Below, in pieces: positions 52,089-61,169 of a DNA stretch of 64,000 nt; position 1 is the first letter of the stretch, and the number at the start of each line of letters is the position of its first letter. The stretch comes from JBMDXK01 sp048594375 (GTDB taxonomy: Bacteria; Pseudomonadota; Alphaproteobacteria; Rhizobiales; Methylopilaceae), in contig JBMDXK010000009.1 of NCBI GenBank assembly GCA_048594375.1, forward strand, positions 1 to 64,000, read 5' to 3'. A model generated the notes under the pieces. It did no database searches, was not told the DNA's origin, and saw only the letters and a program-made list of their open reading frames with translations. The position numbers and the translations under genes are program-made.

Positions 52089-53117
52089 CTATCGCTCGGT
52101 CAGTTTCAGTTCAATCCGGCGGTTGCGCCGAAAAGCTTCTTCGCCATCTCCGGCTTCCAGTGGTTGGTATTCGCCGAAACCTGCGGCCACAAGGTGCTGG
52201 GGAGAAACTCCTTGAGCAATGAGGTATTGCACCACAGCAATGGCACGGGCAGAAGAAAGCGCCCAGTTTGAAGGGAACTGCGCGGAGCGGATGGGGCGTT
52301 GATCCGTATGCCCATCAACCCGCAATACCCATGGCAGGTCGGCAGGAATATCTTTTTCCAGATCACGAATAACCGATGCCAGCTTATCCAGTTCGGGGAA
52401 GGCGGCAGGATTTAAATCGGCGCGAGCGCTATCAAAAAACACTTCAGACTGAAATACAAACCGATCGCCCACCACGCGCACATCGGGGCGGGCGGCCAAA
52501 ATCTCCCGCAAACGCCCGAAGAACTCTGAGCGGTAGCGGGAAAGTTCTTGAACACGCTGTGCCAATGCCACATTGAGCCGCGCCCCCAGATCAGAAATGC
52601 GCGCTTGTGATTCGGTATTTTTAGCCTCGGAAGCCTCAAGAGCCTGTTCCAAGGCGGCAATCTGACGGCGCAAAGCCAGCAATTGCTGGTTTAAAAGCGC
52701 CAATTGCGATTGCGCTTGTTCAGAAAGTTGTTTTTCATTTTCAAGCTGTGCGGCCAGTTGCCCTTCCCGCCCTGCCCCTTCGCCACTCAGAGCCTGCAAA
52801 CGTTCATTTTCAGCCGCAATTTTATCCCGTTCTAGGGTGATCTGCGCAAGGGAAGCCTGCAAGGTTTCCAATTCTTGATTTTGGTTGCTGGAGCTGGCTT
52901 TTTCCAATGCCAGAATGCGGGTAAGTTCGGCAATTTGTGCATTTAATTGTTGCAGAGCGTCATCTTTGCCGCCCAATTCCCGTGAAAGGAAGAATTGCGA
53001 GACAACAAATACGGTGAGCAGAAAGACAAACACCAGAAGCAGGGTGGAGAGTGCATCCACAAACCCTGGCCAATAATCAATATGCCGTTCCTTGCGTCGG
53101 GCGCGACGGTCAGCCAT
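52089..53117 (-). CDS. MotB/OmpA-domain envelope protein
   Basis: 342 aa. The N-terminal membrane helix (about residues 18-42) has the MotB-like PGFVDALSTLLLVFVFLL with a conserved Asp, followed by a long coiled coil (about 50-190) and a C-terminal OmpA-type peptidoglycan-binding domain (VLRVDGHTDQRPI and NWALSSARAIAVVQYLI). With its upstream ExbB/MotA-like partner, 3 bases away, it probably forms a proton-driven stator that grips murein. No flagellar genes are nearby, so a role other than motility is likely. Confidence 0.9.
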   Translation of the reverse strand: MADRRARRKERHIDYWPGFVDALSTLLLVFVFLLTVFVVSQFFLSRELGGKDDALQQLNAQIAELTRILALEKASSSNQNQELETLQASLAQITLERDKIAAENERLQALSGEGAGREGQLAAQLENEKQLSEQAQSQLALLNQQLLALRRQIAALEQALEASEAKNTESQARISDLGARLNVALAQRVQELSRYRSEFFGRLREILAARPDVRVVGDRFVFQSEVFFDSARADLNPAAFPELDKLASVIRDLEKDIPADLPWVLRVDGHTDQRPIRSAQFPSNWALSSARAIAVVQYLIAQGVSPQHLVAAGFGEYQPLEAGDGEEAFRRNRRIELKLTER

Positions 53118-53120
53118 GTT

Positions 53121-54185
53121 TTATTCCTCTGTGTTGTGAGGTTTTGGCCGCGCTGTAGCCGGTTCAATATCCACAAGCACCATGGTACCGCCCAATTCGG
53201 ATGACTGTTCTTTTTTGCGTGCCAGTTTTTCCAGAACTTTGTGCATTTCCTGTTGGATTTGAGCCTGTTCTTCCATCCAGATGCGCACCTGATTTTGTTC
53301 TTCGCGCATGTGCTGGATAAGCCCTTGCACCCCTTCTGCGAGAAAGGCCATGGATTCGGCATTTTCGGGGCGTTTTTTTTCCTCGATCATGGTGTCATTC
53401 AAGCGGCCAAGCACATCAATCAGCAGGGAATTCATAGCTTCGCCATCATGCAGGCTGGCAGGAGAGCCGCGTTCAGCAACGGTTGCGGAAAGCCAGTCTT
53501 CCAATTCGTTATAGAAGCGGTTTTGGGCTTGTCCTGCTTGTAAATCAAGGAAACCCAATACCAGCGAGCCGGCCAGACCAAACAGTGAGGAGGAAAAGGC
53601 AAGACCCATTCCGCTGAGCGGCTGCGCTAGGCCGCGTTTGAGATCGTTAAAAATTGTGGAAGAATCAGGCCCCACATCCAGCGATTGGATAATGCCTCCA
53701 ATAGAAGAAACCGTTTCCAGAAGTCCCCAGAAAGTCCCTAAAAGTCCGAGGAAAACAAGCAGTCCTGTGAGATAGCGGCCAATATCGCGGCTTTCATCAA
53801 GGCGCATTCCTACCGAATCAAGTATGGAGCGTAAAGTGCTTGTCGAAACGCTGGCGCGATCAAGCCTGTTGCCGAGCAAGGAAGCCATGGGTGCGAGCAG
53901 AACGGGGGTATCGCGCAAGGCGTGGCTGGGGTCATTTACCCGGAAACTGTTCACCCAGCGCACTTCAGGCAGCAGACGCAAAACTTGTCGGAATGCAAGC
54001 GCAACGCCAACGAAAAGAACGAAAAAGATAAGGCCATTAAGCCCTGGATTGGTCATGAATGCCGCCATGATGGGTTCATAAAGCACCAGCGCCAGAAAGG
54101 CGACCAGCACAACAAACACCACCATGCGTAGCAGGAACACCCGCGGGGAAGAGAGTTTATAGGGGTCAACTTCCGAAACCAGCAT
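53121..54185 (-). CDS. MotA/TolQ/ExbB-family proton channel protein
   Basis: 354 aa from the ATG at 54185 (GGGAGG). Two N-terminal membrane helices (about residues 20-65), then a cytoplasmic part and two more helices (LVFLGLLGTFWGLLETV and GMGLAFSSSLFGLAGSLVLGFL) characteristic of the TolQ/ExbB core. A long charged coiled-coil C-terminus follows. It pairs with the OmpA-domain protein. The substrate or process energised is unknown. Confidence 0.88.
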   Translation of the reverse strand: MLVSEVDPYKLSSPRVFLLRMVVFVVLVAFLALVLYEPIMAAFMTNPGLNGLIFFVLFVGVALAFRQVLRLLPEVRWVNSFRVNDPSHALRDTPVLLAPMASLLGNRLDRASVSTSTLRSILDSVGMRLDESRDIGRYLTGLLVFLGLLGTFWGLLETVSSIGGIIQSLDVGPDSSTIFNDLKRGLAQPLSGMGLAFSSSLFGLAGSLVLGFLDLQAGQAQNRFYNELEDWLSATVAERGSPASLHDGEAMNSLLIDVLGRLNDTMIEEKKRPENAESMAFLAEGVQGLIQHMREEQNQVRIWMEEQAQIQQEMHKVLEKLARKKEQSSELGGTMVLVDIEPATARPKPHNTEE

Positions 54186-54405
54186 GGTTCCTCCCAAATG
54201 GACAATGATTCATATTCTATTAACACTACTCTTTATGGTCATAGTATGGAACCGCTTCGCACAAAAAAGATTGCATATTCCCCCTATTTGTTCCATGAAG
54301 TATGGGCTGGCATGGCCTTAATCTTTTCTTGCAAGGTCACTGTGGGCTTATTATTATCCGTTTTTTTCGTATTCTCACGATGATGTGGTGCGCACAGGAG
54401 AAGCC

Positions 54406-54912
54406 ATGTTAAACCAAGCATCCGCGCCGGTTGCGGTGATTATGGGCAGTCAGTCTGATTGGGAAACCATGCGTCATGCGTGTGATACCCTGGAGCAGCT
54501 GGGCATTGCTTATGATGCACGAATCGTTTCTGCGCACCGCACACCGGAGAGACTGTATGATTTTTCCAAGAATGCGCGTGATGCAGGTTTTAAAGTGATT
54601 ATTGCCGGAGCGGGCGGCGCGGCGCATTTGCCGGGCATGGCGGCAGCGCTTACCAGTCTGCCGGTATTTGGCGTGCCTGTAGAATCAAAAGCGTTGAAGG
54701 GACACGATAGCCTGCTATCCATTGTGCAAATGCCTGCGGGGATTCCGGTCGGCACCTTGGCCATTGGCCGCGCAGGTTCTGTCAATGCGGCGTTGTTGGC
54801 GGCCGCTGTGCTGGCGTTGCAAGACCGCGAATTGGCAGAGCGGCTGGATGCGTGGCGCGCAAAAAACACGGCTGCGGTAGCGGAAAAGCCTGTAACCGAA
54901 GCTGTTTGTTAA
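54406..54912 (+). CDS. purE: N5-carboxyaminoimidazole ribonucleotide mutase PurE
   Basis: Class I PurE, converting N5-CAIR to CAIR in purine synthesis. Conserved IMGSQSDWETMRHAC, VSAHRTPERLYDF and GAGGAAHLPGMAAALT. 168 aa from the ATG at 54406 with AGGAGA. purK follows after 27 bases, the usual pair. Confidence 0.97.
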   Translation: MLNQASAPVAVIMGSQSDWETMRHACDTLEQLGIAYDARIVSAHRTPERLYDFSKNARDAGFKVIIAGAGGAAHLPGMAAALTSLPVFGVPVESKALKGHDSLLSIVQMPAGIPVGTLAIGRAGSVNAALLAAAVLALQDRELAERLDAWRAKNTAAVAEKPVTEAVC

Positions 54913-54939
54913 AAACTTTTGTAAGATGAGTATTCTGCC

Positions 54940-56043
54940 GTGACAACCCAGCATCCATTCCCCCCCGGCTCGACAATTGGCATTTTAGGTGGCGGCCAGC
55001 TTGGCCGTATGTTGGCTTTGGCGGCGGCCAAACTGGGGCTGAAGGCGCATATTTATTGCCCGGATCCGTTCAGTCCGGCAATGGATGTGGTGCGTGATTC
55101 CACGATTGCTCCGTATGATGACGAAGCGGCATTGGCCTTGTTTGCCGATAGTGTGGATGTAGTAACCTATGAATTTGAAAATGTGCCGGTTGAAACGGCG
55201 CGTTTCATTGCGCAGCATACCCGTTTGGCGCCGGGAGCCAAAGCGTTGGAAATCACGCAGGATCGGCTGAGCGAAAAGACATTTTTAGCAGATCTTGGCA
55301 TTCCAACGGCGCGTTTTGCAGCCATCAATGACCGCGCCAGCCTTGCCAAGGCCGTGGGTCAGGTGGGCAGACCCGCGGTGATGAAAACGCGGCGCTTTGG
55401 TTATGATGGCAAGGGGCAGGTAATGCTGCGCGAAGGGCTGGATCTTGATGCCGCATTGAAATTGATTGGCCCTTCTCCTGCGATTCTTGAAAGTTTTGTG
55501 CCTTTTGTGCGTGAGGTGTCCGTGGTGGCAGCGCGCGGGCATGATGGCACGTTTCGTGCGTATGATATTGCGGAAAATGTGCATGAGAATCATATTTTGC
55601 ACACTTCCAGAGTTCCGGCCAATATAACGTCTGAAACCCATGCGGAAGCCGTCAAGCTGGCAGAAAAAATCATGGCGGCATTGGAGTATGTCGGCGTGAT
55701 GGGCGTGGAGCTGTTTGTTGTGGAAAATGGCCAAAGGCAAGAGCTGGTGGTCAACGAGCTGGCGCCACGGGTGCATAACACGGGCCACTGGACGCAGGAT
55801 GGCGCAAAAACCTCGCAGTTTGAGCAACATATCCGCGCAATTGCCGGTTGGCCGCTGGGCTCTGCAATGCGGTTGGGTACTGTGGAAATGGTCAATCTCA
55901 TTGGGGACGAAGCGCATCAATGGCAGCATTATGCGGCTGAAGAAAACACCCATGTGCATCTTTATGGAAAAAAAGAAGCGCGTGCGGGTCGAAAAATGGG
56001 GCATATTAATCGGGTTCAGGTGGACAAGGCATCGAAACTCTGA
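54940..56043 (+). CDS. purK: N5-carboxyaminoimidazole ribonucleotide synthase PurK
   Basis: ATP-grasp enzyme making N5-CAIR from AIR and bicarbonate. N-terminal IGILGGGQLGRMLALAA, then KTRRFGYDGKGQVML and VNELAPRVHNTGHWTQDG. 367 aa. It starts at GTG (54940) with a weak ribosome site, so translation may be coupled to purE. Confidence 0.96.
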   Translation: MTTQHPFPPGSTIGILGGGQLGRMLALAAAKLGLKAHIYCPDPFSPAMDVVRDSTIAPYDDEAALALFADSVDVVTYEFENVPVETARFIAQHTRLAPGAKALEITQDRLSEKTFLADLGIPTARFAAINDRASLAKAVGQVGRPAVMKTRRFGYDGKGQVMLREGLDLDAALKLIGPSPAILESFVPFVREVSVVAARGHDGTFRAYDIAENVHENHILHTSRVPANITSETHAEAVKLAEKIMAALEYVGVMGVELFVVENGQRQELVVNELAPRVHNTGHWTQDGAKTSQFEQHIRAIAGWPLGSAMRLGTVEMVNLIGDEAHQWQHYAAEENTHVHLYGKKEARAGRKMGHINRVQVDKASKL

Positions 56044-56124
56044 TAGAAACCTTTTTAACAACGCCGCATCAAAACGGCGCATTATCTTATTTTGACTTTT
56101 AATTCAGGCGGAGATGATTTTACC

Positions 56125-56355
56125 GTGCTAGTTCTTGTTCGCGACAACAATGTCGATCAGGCTCTTAAAGCCCTCAAAAAGAAAATGCAGCGTGAAGGTA
56201 TCTTCCGGGAAATGAAGCTGCGTGATGCTTATGAGAAGCCTTCTGAAAAGAAAGCACGCGAACAGTCAGAAGCCATCCGCCGCGCGCGCAAACTGGCACG
56301 CAAGCGTATGCAACGTGAAGGTTTGCTCCCGATGAAAGCACGCCCAGCGCGGTAA
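56125..56355 (+). CDS. rpsU: 30S ribosomal protein S21
   Basis: Small basic ribosomal protein, 76 aa: VLVRDNNVDQALKALKKKMQ, then REGIFREMKLR and a Lys/Arg-rich C-terminus. I chose the GTG at 56125 because it gives the normal S21 N-terminus; GGAG lies 11 bases upstream. A TTG at 56092 would add 11 unusual residues. A strong terminator follows. Confidence 0.94.
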   Translation: MLVLVRDNNVDQALKALKKKMQREGIFREMKLRDAYEKPSEKKAREQSEAIRRARKLARKRMQREGLLPMKARPAR

Positions 56356-56407
56356 TTAAAAAGCATTAAATGCTTTGGCCGTCCGGTGTTATCAAAATCG
56401 TGTATTT

Positions 56408-56433
56408 AAAACGCCCTTTTTAGGGCGTTTTTT
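56408..56433 (+). terminator. Rho-independent terminator of rpsU
   Basis: AAAACGCCCT / AGGGCGTTTT with a TTTT loop and a further T-run, a strong intrinsic terminator ~50 bases after the rpsU stop. Confidence 0.92.
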
Positions 56434-56489
56434 AGTGTTTGCCTTGCATGATCGGTTTTTCAATTTTTAAAAATTGCAAGGAAAGCGCA

Positions 56490-56852
56490 ATGAAACAAAG
56501 TATCATCGTTTTGAGCATGAGCCTGTTGTTAAGCGGCGCCCATGCAGCAAGTGCTGAAGAAACGTTCCAGCAAGCCGATGCGCGTTTGAATAAAGAGTAC
56601 AGACAGATCAAGGAGCGGTTACAGGATTCTCCAGCCACGGCAAAATATTTCATAGAATCGCAGCGCAAATGGGTGGCGTATAGGGATGCGGAATGTGCGT
56701 TTCAAGCATCCATTGCGGAAGGCGGCAGTGTTTATTCTTCTATTGTTCAGGCATGTATGCAATCGCTGACAACAGCGCGGCTTGGCGATTTTGAGCGTTA
56801 TCTGTCCTGTGAGGAAGGTGATCTAAGCTGCCCTGTGCCGCGCAAGGAATAG
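56490..56852 (+). CDS. Secreted LprI-like (DUF1311) protein
   Basis: 120 aa with a signal peptide (cleavage likely after ALA-type residues near 20-22), then the DUF1311 core: ADARLNKEYRQIKERL, ESQRKWVAYRDAECAF and Cys-containing C-terminal helices (four Cys in the mature part). Members include the lysozyme inhibitor LprI, but most are uncharacterised. Periplasmic. AAGGAA precedes the ATG at 56490. Confidence 0.85.
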   Translation: MKQSIIVLSMSLLLSGAHAASAEETFQQADARLNKEYRQIKERLQDSPATAKYFIESQRKWVAYRDAECAFQASIAEGGSVYSSIVQACMQSLTTARLGDFERYLSCEEGDLSCPVPRKE

Positions 56853-57112
56853 CGTTAAAAAACAACACCTTTCCTTGCGGTCTTTGGCCTTGCACCCAGC
56901 CCGATGGTTTTGCACTATTGCGTTCGGATTCATGTGTGCCGCCCCTAAACTTCACACTTATGCCGCAATCACCCTTCTAAGTAGCGCATTAAAATGTGTG
57001 CATGAATCAGTTTCATGCTGCGTATTTTTTATTTTCTGACAGCTTTTCAGGTTACACGAGAGAGAATCGTTTCAGGCGATGCTTTTGTTGTGTTTATTTA
57101 AGGGTTCACGCT

Positions 57113-57967
57113 ATGACAGTGCGTATGCGGCAAGTGTTCCGGTTTTCATCATTGGCTTTTGTGGCTTTTGCCCTTTCAGCCTGTCAGACTACCGGCTCAT
57201 CTGTAGCGGTGGACCCCGAAGTACAAGCCGCCCAGAATGTTAATATCAGTTCGCTTTCTGAAGTTATCAATCGCAATCCGAATGATCCAGAGGTTTACAA
57301 CACACGCGGAGCGGCCTATGCGCGGGTGGGCAATTACCGGCAGGCAATTGCGGATTTTGATACAGCCATTCGCCTGAATTCTAATTTTGCGGGTGCTTAT
57401 GCCAACCGTGCGCTGGCACAGCGTAATATGGGCAAAAATGATCTGGCTCTTGCAGATTACGGCCGCGCCATTCAGGCAAACAACCAATATACGGCGGCCT
57501 ATATCGGTCGCGGCAATATCTACCGTCTGGCGAAACGTACGGATCTTGCCTTGCAGGATTATCAGACAGCCCTTCAGCTGGATCCGCACAATGCGCAGGC
57601 TTATCATAACCGCGGCCTGATTCAGCAGGAGCAGAATCGTCATCAGGATGCAATCAACGATTTTACCCGCGCCATTGCAGCCGATGTGAACGCCCCTCCT
57701 CCGTATATTGCGCGCGGCATGAGCTATCTGGCGCTGGATGACACAAAAGGCGCAACGGAAGATTTCACCTTGGCACTCTCTATGGCACCGCGCAGCGCAG
57801 ATGGCTGGTATGGGCTGGGGTTAACACAAGAACGCAAGCAGGATAATGAAAGAGCCCGTGCATCATTTGCCCGTGTTTTGCAAATCAATCCTGCACACAA
57901 GGAAGCCAGCGTTGCCTTCAAACGTACAGGCGGTGAAAAGGGCGTTGTGTACAACGTCTCCATGTAA
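57113..57967 (+). CDS. TPR-repeat lipoprotein
   Basis: 284 aa from the ATG at 57113 (AAGGG). Signal peptide with lipobox LSAC, then about six tetratricopeptide repeats (NPNDPEVYNTRGAAYARVGN is the first). NlpI-like layout suggests an envelope scaffold. It lies 12 bases before crcB, so the two may be co-transcribed. Confidence 0.9.
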   Translation: MTVRMRQVFRFSSLAFVAFALSACQTTGSSVAVDPEVQAAQNVNISSLSEVINRNPNDPEVYNTRGAAYARVGNYRQAIADFDTAIRLNSNFAGAYANRALAQRNMGKNDLALADYGRAIQANNQYTAAYIGRGNIYRLAKRTDLALQDYQTALQLDPHNAQAYHNRGLIQQEQNRHQDAINDFTRAIAADVNAPPPYIARGMSYLALDDTKGATEDFTLALSMAPRSADGWYGLGLTQERKQDNERARASFARVLQINPAHKEASVAFKRTGGEKGVVYNVSM

Positions 57968-57979
57968 TCGGAATAAGCC

Positions 57980-58360
57980 ATGATACCCTTAGTCATTTTC
58001 ATTGGTGCGGGTATAGGCGGCGTAGCGCGCTACGGGATGAATGTTGCCAGTGCCAAACTGGTTCTGGCAACGGGCTTTCCGTTTGGCACCCTTATTGTGA
58101 ATGTTGTGGGATGTTTTTTGATCGGCATTGCAGCGGCATTATTGCCGCGCCATGCTTTTTCAGGATATGTATTTCCTTTTTTAGTCACCGGACTGCTTGG
58201 CGGCTTTACCACATTTTCGGCTTTTTCTCTTGAAAGTGTTCAGTTGCTTCAAAAGCAGCAGACCGCGCTGGCATTGCTTTATATGGCAAGCTCTGTGGTG
58301 ATAACGTTGTTTGCCGTATATGCGGGAATAGTTCTCGGACAAATGCTCACGCGCACCTGA
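57980..58360 (+). CDS. crcB: Fluoride exporter CrcB (Fluc)
   Basis: 126-aa inner-membrane fluoride channel with four helices. Signatures: GGVARYGMN, FGTLIVNVVGCFLIG and GLLGGFTTFSAFS. No fluoride riboswitch can lie in the 12-base gap upstream. The ATG is at 57980. Confidence 0.95.
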   Translation: MIPLVIFIGAGIGGVARYGMNVASAKLVLATGFPFGTLIVNVVGCFLIGIAAALLPRHAFSGYVFPFLVTGLLGGFTTFSAFSLESVQLLQKQQTALALLYMASSVVITLFAVYAGIVLGQMLTRT

Positions 58361-58381
58361 TGGGCTGAAAATGATAGCCGC

Positions 58382-58475
58382 GCTCCACTAAGATGGTCAT
58401 TTTATGGAGCCAATTTCCCGTGAAGCGACCCATAGGACAAAGCAGAGCAGTAAAAGCCCTATACACTTTTACAAA
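58382..58475. repeat. Hairpin plus dispersed repeat after crcB
   Basis: Hairpin GCTCCA..TAAGATG-GT-CATTTTATGGAGC (58382-58410), the third member of the 47295/51941 family, followed by AGCGACCCATAGGACAAAGCAGAGCAGTAAAA, a copy of the element at 34878. It lies between the convergent crcB and carA genes. Confidence 0.55.
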
Positions 58476-58638
58476 AGGCAGAAAAACCATAATAAAAGGG
58501 GCGTTCATACACTCACTGCATGTGAACCAGCATGTACAACCGGCTTTTCCCGATTGTATCAAACATTATCACAGCTACCTTAAAGCAAAACAATTGACAC
58601 AAAATGATGAATTTTGTGTCATGATTGCGCAGTGCAAT

Positions 58639-59847
58639 TCAGTTTGCTTTGCTTGCGCGGTGGCTATCAATCATATCCGCAAAGCGCCAGAAGAGATAGT
58701 GGCTATCCTGCGGGCCGGGGCTTGCCTCTGGATGGTGCTGGACGGAAAACGCGGGTGCATTTTTCAGCTGGATACCGCAGTTTGAGCCGTCGAAGAGTGA
58801 CACATGCGTTTCTTCCACATCTGCGGGCAAGCTGGCCGCATCCACAGCAAAGCCGTGGTTCATCGCGGTAATTTCAACTTTTCCGGTAGATTTATCCTGA
58901 ACGGGGTGGTTTGCCCCGTGATGCCCTTGGTGCATTTTTACTGTGGTACCACCAACGGCCAGCGCAAGCATCTGATGGCCAAGACAAATCCCGAAAAGCG
59001 GTATCTTGTTGGCAATCAGCTCCCGAATAACCGGCACAGCATAAGCACCCGTAGCCGCGGGATCGCCGGGGCCATTGGAAAGAAACACGCCGTCCGGCTG
59101 TAGGGCGAGAATATCTTCGGCAGTGGCTGTTGCAGGCAATACCGTAATCTTACTGTCGGTTGAAGCCAGCAGGCGCAGAATGTTGCGTTTGAGACCGTAA
59201 TCCAGAGCAACAATATGGCGTTTCTTGCCTTCTGTTTTGCCGTATCCGTTTTCCAACGTCCAGATGGTTTCATCCCAGGTATAGCGTTGCGCACTGGTAA
59301 CACCCGGCACCAGATCCATACCGTCAAGACCCGGAAACGCAGCGACATCCCGCTTGCGGGCATCCAGATCAAGCGCACCTGTTGGCTCGAAAACAATGGA
59401 AGCGTTTTGCGCACCTTTTTCGCGCAGCAGTGTGGTCAAGGCGCGGGTATCTATTCCTGTGATGCCGACAATATTGCGTGCCTTGAGCCATGTATCCAGT
59501 TTTTTGTTGGCGCGCCAGCTGGAAGGATCGGTGACAGCGGCACCAAAAACAACACCGCGCACATCACTGGCAGCGGCCATGTTGATGGTTTCAATATCTT
59601 CTTCATTGGCACCCACATTTCCAATATGCGGGAAGGTGAAGGTGATAATTTGTCCGGAATAGGAAGGGTCGGTGATAATTTCCTGATAGCCGGTCATGGC
59701 GGTATTGAAGCAGACTTCGCCGACAGCATTACCCACGGCTCCCACTCCGAAACCGCGCAGGATGGTGCCATCTTGCAAGACGAGAGCTGCGGTAAAGACG
59801 GGTTCCTGCCAGGGTTGCGCAGGCGCGGCCAGAGGATGCTGATCCAT
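58639..59847 (-). CDS. carA: Carbamoyl-phosphate synthase small subunit
   Basis: Glutaminase subunit supplying ammonia to CarB for pyrimidine and arginine synthesis. The N-terminal CarA domain (LVLQDGTILRGFGVG) and class I glutaminase with nucleophile Cys in GICLGHQML and His/Glu in VQHHPEASPGP. Length 402 aa is normal. It is separated from carB and on the opposite strand. Confidence 0.97.
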   Translation of the reverse strand: MDQHPLAAPAQPWQEPVFTAALVLQDGTILRGFGVGAVGNAVGEVCFNTAMTGYQEIITDPSYSGQIITFTFPHIGNVGANEEDIETINMAAASDVRGVVFGAAVTDPSSWRANKKLDTWLKARNIVGITGIDTRALTTLLREKGAQNASIVFEPTGALDLDARKRDVAAFPGLDGMDLVPGVTSAQRYTWDETIWTLENGYGKTEGKKRHIVALDYGLKRNILRLLASTDSKITVLPATATAEDILALQPDGVFLSNGPGDPAATGAYAVPVIRELIANKIPLFGICLGHQMLALAVGGTTVKMHQGHHGANHPVQDKSTGKVEITAMNHGFAVDAASLPADVEETHVSLFDGSNCGIQLKNAPAFSVQHHPEASPGPQDSHYLFWRFADMIDSHRASKAN

Positions 59848-60034
59848 GAGCGGGGCTTTCCAGACATTGGGTGTTGAAGTTCCAGAGCGTATCGAAAGAT
59901 ATAAAAACCCTGATTGCAGCCCATTTCTCTAAACCCTGATTGCGTTTTGGTCAACACCTCCGATGGGCGAAACTTGCATTTCTGTTTATAAAACGGCACA
60001 AGGGGTGCGAAGCAGACGAATAAGGATATTTCCC

Positions 60035-60484
60035 ATGCGTGAACAGATCAACACAGCCATGAAAGAAGCGATGAAAAGCGGTGATAAAACCCGCCTTGGC
60101 ACTTTGCGGCTCATCAATGCGGCCATCAAAGATAAGGATATTGAAGCGCGCGGAAATGGCAAGGAAGCCATTACACCCGATGAAATCCTGCAATTATTGC
60201 AAAAGATGATAAAGCAGCGTCAGGAGTCCGCAGCAATCTATGAGCAGAACGGCCGCGCGGAACTTGCCGAGCAGGAAAACCTCGAAATTGCAACAATTCA
60301 GTCTTTTCTACCGCGTCAGTTGGATGATGCGGAAATAAAAACCATTGTAACTGCAATGATTAAAGAACTTGACGCTACTGGTATCAAAGATATGGGACGT
60401 GTTGTTGCTGCCCTGAAAGAAAAGTATGCCGGTCAAATGGATTTTGGAAAGGCCAGCGGTATTGTTAAGAGTGCATTGCAATAA
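60035..60484 (+). CDS. GatB/YqeY domain-containing protein
   Basis: 149-aa helical protein: INTAMKEAMKSGDKTRLGTLRLI, EILQLLQKMIKQRQESAAIYE and FLPRQL are family-typical. Related to the tail domain of GatB; its independent function is unclear. It is commonly beside carA in Alphaproteobacteria, as here. The ATG at 60035 follows AAGGA. Confidence 0.93.
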   Translation: MREQINTAMKEAMKSGDKTRLGTLRLINAAIKDKDIEARGNGKEAITPDEILQLLQKMIKQRQESAAIYEQNGRAELAEQENLEIATIQSFLPRQLDDAEIKTIVTAMIKELDATGIKDMGRVVAALKEKYAGQMDFGKASGIVKSALQ

Positions 60485-60662
60485 ACCACGTTTGTTTGCG
60501 AGTGCAGATCAGTTTTTCGTATTGTATCTGCGTTGTAGATGCCCGTTTAAACATTGCATAAAAGAAAGCAGCATTGTGGCAACATCGCGTTATCAACGTG
60601 TCATCAATGCGACTTTACCTGAATATGCATACCAGAGCCGTGAAATATAGCCTTCTCATCGA

Positions 60663-60719
60663 AACTTTCCCCGTGTAATACCGTTTTTAACCTAATAAGA
60701 ACGATAACAGGGGAAAGTT
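60663..60719 (+). promoter_or_regulatory. Leader hairpin that hides the ribosome-binding site
   Basis: AACTTTCCCC (60663-60672) is the exact complement of GGGGAAAGTT (60710-60719). The second arm contains the Shine-Dalgarno and abuts the ATG at 60720. The loop is 37 bases. This layout predicts translational control. Confidence 0.6.
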
Positions 60720-61169
60720 ATGCTATCAGAATACGGTGTTATTTCACGCGATGCCTTGCAGTCACAACAAAGTGCATCGTCTTTGGCAGATGCGTTTGGA
60801 GAAAGCTTGGCACGGCAAGGCAGCATGGCTTCGCAAAATATGTCTTTCAAAAAAACATTTTCCTCAATTTCCAATTCATCACCATCTCCTGTAAAAACGG
60901 AGCGTCCTGCCAATTACACATCATCCACTCCCCCGGTAAATTTCAATTCTGCTGACCAGACAAGAAGTTTTACTCCTGCGAATGCCCCAAGAAATTCCAG
61001 TCTGTATGTTGATGAAAGACCAGATTCTGTTTTGAGTTTCCTAGGTCCACGCACGGAAGTTGCTCTTTACACTTTTTTAGTTCTGGGCGCCATTGCTGCA
61101 ATCGCGGCTATTCCGGCCTATATGCCAGGTGAAGAAGGTGGTCAGCCGCCTGTAAGTGCTCCAGGCTAA
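60720..61169 (+). CDS. Orphan 149-aa protein with one C-terminal membrane segment
   Basis: Not recognised. Ser/Thr/Pro/Asn-rich, apparently disordered residues 1-105, then one hydrophobic helix (about 112-134; EVALYTFLVLGAIAAIAAIPAYM) and a short tail. This is the shape of a tail-anchored protein. The ATG at 60720 has a strong GGGGAAAG site, but it is enclosed in an inverted repeat. It lies between yqeY and carB. Confidence 0.7.
   Translation: MLSEYGVISRDALQSQQSASSLADAFGESLARQGSMASQNMSFKKTFSSISNSSPSPVKTERPANYTSSTPPVNFNSADQTRSFTPANAPRNSSLYVDERPDSVLSFLGPRTEVALYTFLVLGAIAAIAAIPAYMPGEEGGQPPVSAPG

Noticed and set aside
52089..54185. Zorya anti-phage system
   Set aside because: The ZorA/ZorB-like pair is present, but there is no helicase or nuclease (ZorC/D/E) next to it; purE follows directly.
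58393..58785. Possible 130-aa gene between crcB and carA
   Set aside because: It runs through the intergenic repeat and then antisense to carA; no ribosome site.
60587..60661. 24-codon GTG-start peptide after yqeY
   Set aside because: Only a weak ribosome-like sequence and no conservation information; chance ORF more likely.
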